From JAMOQA01 sp964420365 (GTDB lineage Bacteria; Acidobacteriota; Polarisedimenticolia; J045): 11,119 nucleotides of DNA. Each line of letters opens with the position of its first letter. The stretch's first letter is position 1. Both the position numbers and the translations under genes were made by a program. The notes under the pieces were generated by a model. It was not told the origin of the DNA. It saw only the letters and a program-made list of their open reading frames with translations, and did not search any database. Positions 5,539 to 11,119 of this stretch are shown in pieces. The DNA lies in NCBI GenBank assembly GCA_964420365.1, contig CAYQTA010000026.1, positions 1 through 11,119 on the forward strand. Direction: 5' to 3'.

Positions 5539-6275
5539 ACCCCCGGCTCGCGGTTCCCTTCGACCCGCCCCTGGTCGAGGGAACCCTGGTTCGACGCTAC
5601 AAGCGGTTCCTCGCCGACGTGCGGCTCGCCGACGGCCGGGAGGTGACCGCCCACGTGCCGAACACCGGCGCGATGACCGGGTGCAACGTCCCGGGGAGTC
5701 GTTGCTGGGTGTCCCCGGCCGACCGGCCGGGCCGCAAGCTCGCCTGGACGCTCGAGATCGTCGATGCCGGGCCGGCCCTCGTCGCCGTCCACACCGGTCG
5801 GACGAACGACCTGGCCGGTCGTCTCCTCGCCGCCCGGGCACTCCCGGAACTGGCCTCCTGGCCGACGGTGCGCCGCGAGGTCCGCTTCGGGCGGAGCCGC
5901 CTCGACTTCGTCCTCGCGGGGGCGGACGGGAGGCCGCCCTGCGCCGTCGAGGTCAAGTCGGTCACCCTCGCGGAAGGGGACCTGGGGCTCTTCCCGGATG
6001 CCGTGACGACCCGGGGTACGCGGCATCTCGAGCTCCTGGCCGAGCTCCGGCAGGAGCGCCGGATGGAGGCGGCCCTGCTCTTCATCGTCCAGCGGGGGGA
6101 CGTCCGGGCCGTGGCCCCGGCCGACCGGATCGACCCGGTCTACGGGACGACCCTCCGGCGGGTGGCCGGGCGGGACGGGGTCCTGGTGCTCGCCTGGGGC
6201 TTCCGGGTCTCCCCCCGGGAGGTCACCTCGGCGGGCCGCCTGCCGGTGCGCCTCGACCCGGTCCCAACCCCTTGA
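5535..6275 (+). CDS. sfsA: SfsA family DNA/RNA nuclease
   Basis: This 246-residue protein is close in length to E. coli SfsA (234). It carries the family hallmarks: RRYKRFLADVRL near the N-terminus, PNTGAMTGC at residues 42-50, then SRLDFVL and CAVEVKSVTLAEGDLGLFPDAVTTRG, which supply the PD-(D/E)XK-like catalytic set Asp124, Glu139 and Lys141. The N-terminal half is the OB-fold-like nucleic-acid-binding part. SfsA was first named for stimulating maltose metabolism in E. coli; homologues have nuclease folds, and the physiological substrate is unsettled. The start is GTG at 5535, overlapping the upstream ATPase stop (GTGA); the frame is open far upstream but that region lies inside the ATPase gene. 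The usual family NT.xAN segment is changed to VHTGRTND. No gap or promoter separates it from the ATPase gene, so co-expression is likely. Confidence 0.95.
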   Translation: MNPRLAVPFDPPLVEGTLVRRYKRFLADVRLADGREVTAHVPNTGAMTGCNVPGSRCWVSPADRPGRKLAWTLEIVDAGPALVAVHTGRTNDLAGRLLAARALPELASWPTVRREVRFGRSRLDFVLAGADGRPPCAVEVKSVTLAEGDLGLFPDAVTTRGTRHLELLAELRQERRMEAALLFIVQRGDVRAVAPADRIDPVYGTTLRRVAGRDGVLVLAWGFRVSPREVTSAGRLPVRLDPVPTP

Positions 6276-6279
6276 GCTC

Positions 6280-6288
6280 TGGTATGAT
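6280..6288 (+). promoter_or_regulatory. Extended -10 element directly before the kinase gene
   Basis: TGGTATGAT gives a TGn extension plus a -10 hexamer (6283-6288) with five of six matches to TATAAT. No -35 is recognisable 17 bases upstream, as is tolerated with an extended -10. A transcript would start about seven bases downstream, at or next to 6295, the first base of the ATG. It therefore makes either a leaderless message or an 18-base leader to the GTG at 6313. Confidence 0.5.
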
Positions 6289-6294
6289 CCGCGA

Positions 6295-8877
<2,583 letters not shown>

Positions 8878-10962
8878 TCAGTGCGTGTCCGTCCGGTGGA
8901 GGTTGCCGGGCGTACCCGGCCGGTCGTTGCAGGCGCCCTCGTCGTAGTGGCAGGTCGAGTCGCACTTCAACGTACCCGCATCGTGACCGAGCGACTGGCA
9001 GGTCGCCCCGCCCAGGTCGTCCCCGTCGCACTCCTCCGCTCCCGGCTCCCGCACGCCGTCTCCGCAACGGCTCTCGCTGTCGTCGGTACGAGACGTGCAG
9101 TTCGCGTCCGCCTGGTCCACCTTCCCGTCACCGTCGTTGTCGACGCCATCGGAACACGCGGTGTTCCCCGCCTCGGAGTCGTCGTCCGCGGAAGCACACC
9201 CGAAGTCGTCCGGGTAGTCGACCGCGCCATCGCCGTCGTTGTCGATTCCGTCCGAGCAGGCTGGTGTCTCGCCGCCACCGCCACCACCGCCCTCGGTGTG
9301 GTCGTAGGCACCGGGATCGCGCGGGGACGAGCGCCGGACACCCTCGATATCGACGCCGTCGCCCCAGTTGGTCGACGAGATCCCGACGACCGGGCTGTCT
9401 TCCTTCAGGTCGAAATCGTAACCGGCATCGAGGGTGTCGTCGTTGTACGCGTAGCTGACGTAGACCTCGTCCTTCTTCGCGGTCCGGCTGTGCGGGTCGC
9501 GGGTGCAGTCCGGGCAAGGATCGGTGGACCAGTTCTGCCAGGAAACCAGCGACATCGACCGACCGGTCGCGACGTTTCGCTGAACGTAGTCGCGGCCGTT
9601 GTCCTCGATGTAGACGTTGTAGTCGAGGTCATGGCCGCCCTTGGCCCAGGTGTCTCCCCCGTAGCTGTGCCACAGCATCCGGTTGATGATGCAGTTGTGA
9701 AAGTCGATGTTCTTCGGCTTGTCGCCGCAACCGTTCGGGTTCCCCTGGATCAATACCGAGCTGAACGGAAACGTACTGTTCTCGAAGCTGATGTCATACG
9801 GGCACTCGATGAAGACGCCTTCCTGGTTGTTGTAGGTCAGGACATCGCGGAAGCGGATGCCGTGGGTCGTCGTGTCCTGGATCTTCAGGCCGTGGTTGAA
9901 CGATCCGTGGACGAACAGCCCGTTCACCGTTCCATTGCTGGCACCACCGGAAAAACTGCACCCCTCGCGGCAGCCGTAGGTCTCGATGTCCTCGTAGGTG
10001 AAACCCTGCCCCTGGGTCGCCATGCACTGGCTGAACGTGTCCCAGGACGTTCCAGTAACCGTCCCCGTATTGTTCGGCCGCCGCAGCGTGTTCCTGACCT
10101 TGAGGTGCCGAATCGTCGTGTTCGTCGCGCCGTTATAAACCCAGACCATGCCCCCGTAGACATGGGTGCGCTCGATCGTGTTCCCGTCGGCACCACCCAG
10201 CACGGCGATCGCGATGTAGCAGGGCGAGATCACCGTAAAATCCCGGATCACCGCGTGATCCCCCTCGAGGTTGATCACGCGGGACGAGCCACTCGTGCAC
10301 ACGGACCGGGCGGCGACCAGGTCGACTCCCCCGGCCGTGCGCGGATCCCGGTCATCCCAGGGACGAACCCAGTAGTACGATCCGTCCTCGTAGTAGTTTC
10401 CCTCCTTCCCGGACACGTCGGCCGCGCCGCTGGTATTTCGCGTGAGGCACACGGGACCCACCAGGTCGCCACTGGTGTGGTTCTCGTCCTCCCAGTAGAC
10501 CGACGTGGTGTAGCGCTGGAGAAGGCATGACGACGGGCTGTTCGCCGTGCCGGTGCCGGCCGGCTGGCGGCAACGGTAGACGCCGGCATGGGCGGTGTCC
10601 CGCTCGCAGGTCGAGTCGTCCACGTCGATTGCGCCGGCCAACCAGTAGGAGCTGTCGACGCCGGCCCCCTCGATCACCAGCGGACTCGTGGCGGTGCACG
10701 ATTTCGTGATCCGGATCCGGTCCTCGAAATAGTCGCCCGGGCCGACATGGACCGTGTCGCCGCACCCGGCCACGCCGACCGCCTTCGCGATGGAGCGGAA
10801 GGCACAGCTCCCTCCGCTGCCCGCCGGGCTGTTCGCCCGGCCGTCGCAGGAGTCCGCTCCGTCCGCACGCACCCACCAGTCCCCCGCCGAGACGATGGTA
10901 GGAATGCACGCGAGCAGGAGAGCGATCAGCAGGAAGGTCCTCGGGCGCATCCGCTGGGTCAT
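8878..10962 (-). CDS. Secreted right-handed beta-helix protein with calcium-binding and disulfide repeats
   Basis: This 694-residue protein starts at the ATG at 10962, nine bases after GAGGAG. Open frame further upstream (to 11025) lacks such support. A signal peptide (MTQRMRPRTF, then LLIALLLACIPTIVSA, cleavage after Ala26) leads to WWVRADGADSC...CAFRSIAKAVGVAGCGDTVHVGPGDY, the typical opening of secreted pectate-lyase-like beta-helices. Repetitive short strands (VIRDFTV, NTIERTHVYGG, TTIRHLKVRN, GIRFRDVLTYNN) continue to about residue 545. No polysaccharide lyase active site can be assigned. A poly-Gly linker follows, then two Asp-rich MopE-like repeats and one Cys-rich repeat. LLAC near the signal end is a poor lipobox, so ordinary secretion is preferred. 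It probably sits on the surface or outside, binding glycans or Ca2+; this is inference. Its GC is clearly lower than that of its neighbours (50% in one 60-base sample), hinting at different ancestry. Confidence 0.88.
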   Translation of the reverse strand: MTQRMRPRTFLLIALLLACIPTIVSAGDWWVRADGADSCDGRANSPAGSGGSCAFRSIAKAVGVAGCGDTVHVGPGDYFEDRIRITKSCTATSPLVIEGAGVDSSYWLAGAIDVDDSTCERDTAHAGVYRCRQPAGTGTANSPSSCLLQRYTTSVYWEDENHTSGDLVGPVCLTRNTSGAADVSGKEGNYYEDGSYYWVRPWDDRDPRTAGGVDLVAARSVCTSGSSRVINLEGDHAVIRDFTVISPCYIAIAVLGGADGNTIERTHVYGGMVWVYNGATNTTIRHLKVRNTLRRPNNTGTVTGTSWDTFSQCMATQGQGFTYEDIETYGCREGCSFSGGASNGTVNGLFVHGSFNHGLKIQDTTTHGIRFRDVLTYNNQEGVFIECPYDISFENSTFPFSSVLIQGNPNGCGDKPKNIDFHNCIINRMLWHSYGGDTWAKGGHDLDYNVYIEDNGRDYVQRNVATGRSMSLVSWQNWSTDPCPDCTRDPHSRTAKKDEVYVSYAYNDDTLDAGYDFDLKEDSPVVGISSTNWGDGVDIEGVRRSSPRDPGAYDHTEGGGGGGGETPACSDGIDNDGDGAVDYPDDFGCASADDDSEAGNTACSDGVDNDGDGKVDQADANCTSRTDDSESRCGDGVREPGAEECDGDDLGGATCQSLGHDAGTLKCDSTCHYDEGACNDRPGTPGNLHRTDTH
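8929..9066 (-). repeat. Myxobacterial-type disulfide-rich repeat in the beta-helix protein
   Basis: The encoded segment runs from CGDGVREPGAEECDG through DLGGATCQSLGHDAGTLKC to STCHYDEGAC, with six Cys. The spacing CGDG...ECDG...C...C...C...C is that of the Cys-rich repeats (TIGR02232-like) common in secreted proteins of Myxococcota and relatives. Confidence 0.75.
9073..9156 (-). repeat. Second MopE-like Asp-rich repeat
   Basis: It encodes CSDGVDNDGDGKVDQADANC followed by TSRTDDSE. The DxDxDG loop resembles calcium-binding loops of thrombospondin type 3 and EF-hand-like repeats. It directly follows a close copy at 9172-9258. Confidence 0.8.
9172..9258 (-). repeat. First MopE-like Asp-rich repeat
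   Basis: It encodes CSDGIDNDGDGAVDYPDDFGC and then ASADDDSE, the same C-S-D-G-(I/V)-D-N-D-G-D-G-x-V-D core as its neighbour at 9073-9156. The two copies are joined by AGNTA. Confidence 0.8.
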
Positions 10963-10971
10963 GGTGAGCAT

Positions 10972-10977
10972 CTCCTC
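10972..10977 (-). promoter_or_regulatory. Shine-Dalgarno that fixes the start at 10962
   Basis: The minus strand reads GAGGAG here, nine bases before the ATG at 10962-10960. The next in-frame ATG, at 10950, is too far away, and the ATG at 10971 is too close. Confidence 0.65.
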
Positions 10978-10980
10978 TTC

Positions 10981-10996
10981 GAGGCTCCGGAACCTC
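10981..10996. repeat. Near-palindrome before the beta-helix gene
   Basis: GAGGCTCC and GGAACCTC form a 16-base palindrome with one pair off (a G-U pair is possible in the minus-strand RNA). It lies just upstream of the Shine-Dalgarno, in the 67-base gap to the preceding gene, and could be an operator or a small leader hairpin. Confidence 0.3.
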
Positions 10997-11029
10997 TGCC
11001 CTTGCTGGAGCAACCTCCGTGCCACCCTC

Positions 11030-11119
11030 TCAGGAAGCCGCCCGGACGGGCTCCCGGCGGACCCCGATCCCGTGCCGGGCGAGGCGCAGGAGGTCGTACT
11101 CCCGCTCGACGACCGCGAG
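11030..11119 (-). CDS. C-terminal end of an unidentified gene entering from the right
   Basis: Reading the minus strand from the right edge gives 29 sense codons (ending LARHGIGVRREPVRAAS) and then TGA at 11032-11030. The composition (Arg, Glu, Val and Leu with GC-rich third positions) looks like real coding sequence for this genome, and the stop lies 67 bases before the start of the beta-helix gene on the same strand. Too little is present to name the product. The call rests only on coding appearance, and a chance open frame of this length is possible in high-GC DNA. Confidence 0.5.
   Translation of the reverse strand, partial: LAVVEREYDLLRLARHGIGVRREPVRAAS

Noticed and set aside
8881..10530. 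549-codon plus-strand open frame antisense to the beta-helix gene
   Set aside because: The translation is repetitive Val, Arg and Ala with no recognisable motif, while the minus strand encodes a signal peptide, beta-helix strands and classic repeats.

Overview
The window is high-GC bacterial DNA. By hand count one 60-base line inside the ATPase gene (5401-5460) is 83% GC, while a line inside the last large gene (9661-9720) is 50%. Gene content points to a Gram-negative bacterium of a little-cultured high-GC lineage such as Acidobacteriota, Myxococcota or a relative: a lipoprotein, Sec-exported proteins, a CHASE-type hybrid histidine kinase, and a secreted beta-helix protein ending in calcium-binding and myxobacterial-type disulfide repeats. 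This placement is an inference. No tRNA, rRNA, CRISPR, insertion sequence or phage gene was seen.

Layout. (1) 1-1730, plus strand: the 3' part of a gene open at the left edge, encoding a SAM methyltransferase fused to a GT-D-type glycosyltransferase domain. (2) 1743-1770: a perfect 28-bp palindrome between convergent genes. (3) 1796-2320 and 2493-3047, minus strand: two tandem, diverged paralogues of an unknown exported protein, each apparently with its own promoter. (4) 3048-3279: a divergent regulatory region with two promoter candidates and two near-identical inverted repeats. (5) 3280-3672, plus: a small lipoprotein with a His/Glu-rich tail, closed by a good terminator. (6) 3742-6275, plus: a predicted ABC-class ATPase (COG3044/MRB1590 type) overlapping sfsA by the four bases GTGA, an ATPase-nuclease pair that is probably translationally coupled. 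(7) 6295-8877, plus: a membrane-bound CHASE-GAF-HisKA-HATPase-REC hybrid kinase behind its own extended -10 promoter. (8) 8878-10962, minus: a secreted beta-helix protein whose stop codon abuts the kinase stop codon (TGATCA). (9) 11030-11119, minus: the last 29 codons of a gene entering from the right.

Together this looks like a stretch of ordinary chromosome with a strong cell-envelope flavour (glycan modification, exported proteins, lipoprotein, membrane sensor, surface beta-helix). The observations most worth pursuing are the ATPase-SfsA coupling, the methyltransferase/GT-D fusion, the cysteine-rich GAF domain of the kinase, and the repeated operator-like palindromes at 3151-3244. No gap exceeds 300 bases; the two largest (2321-2492 and 3048-3279) hold hairpins and promoter candidates but no credible extra gene.
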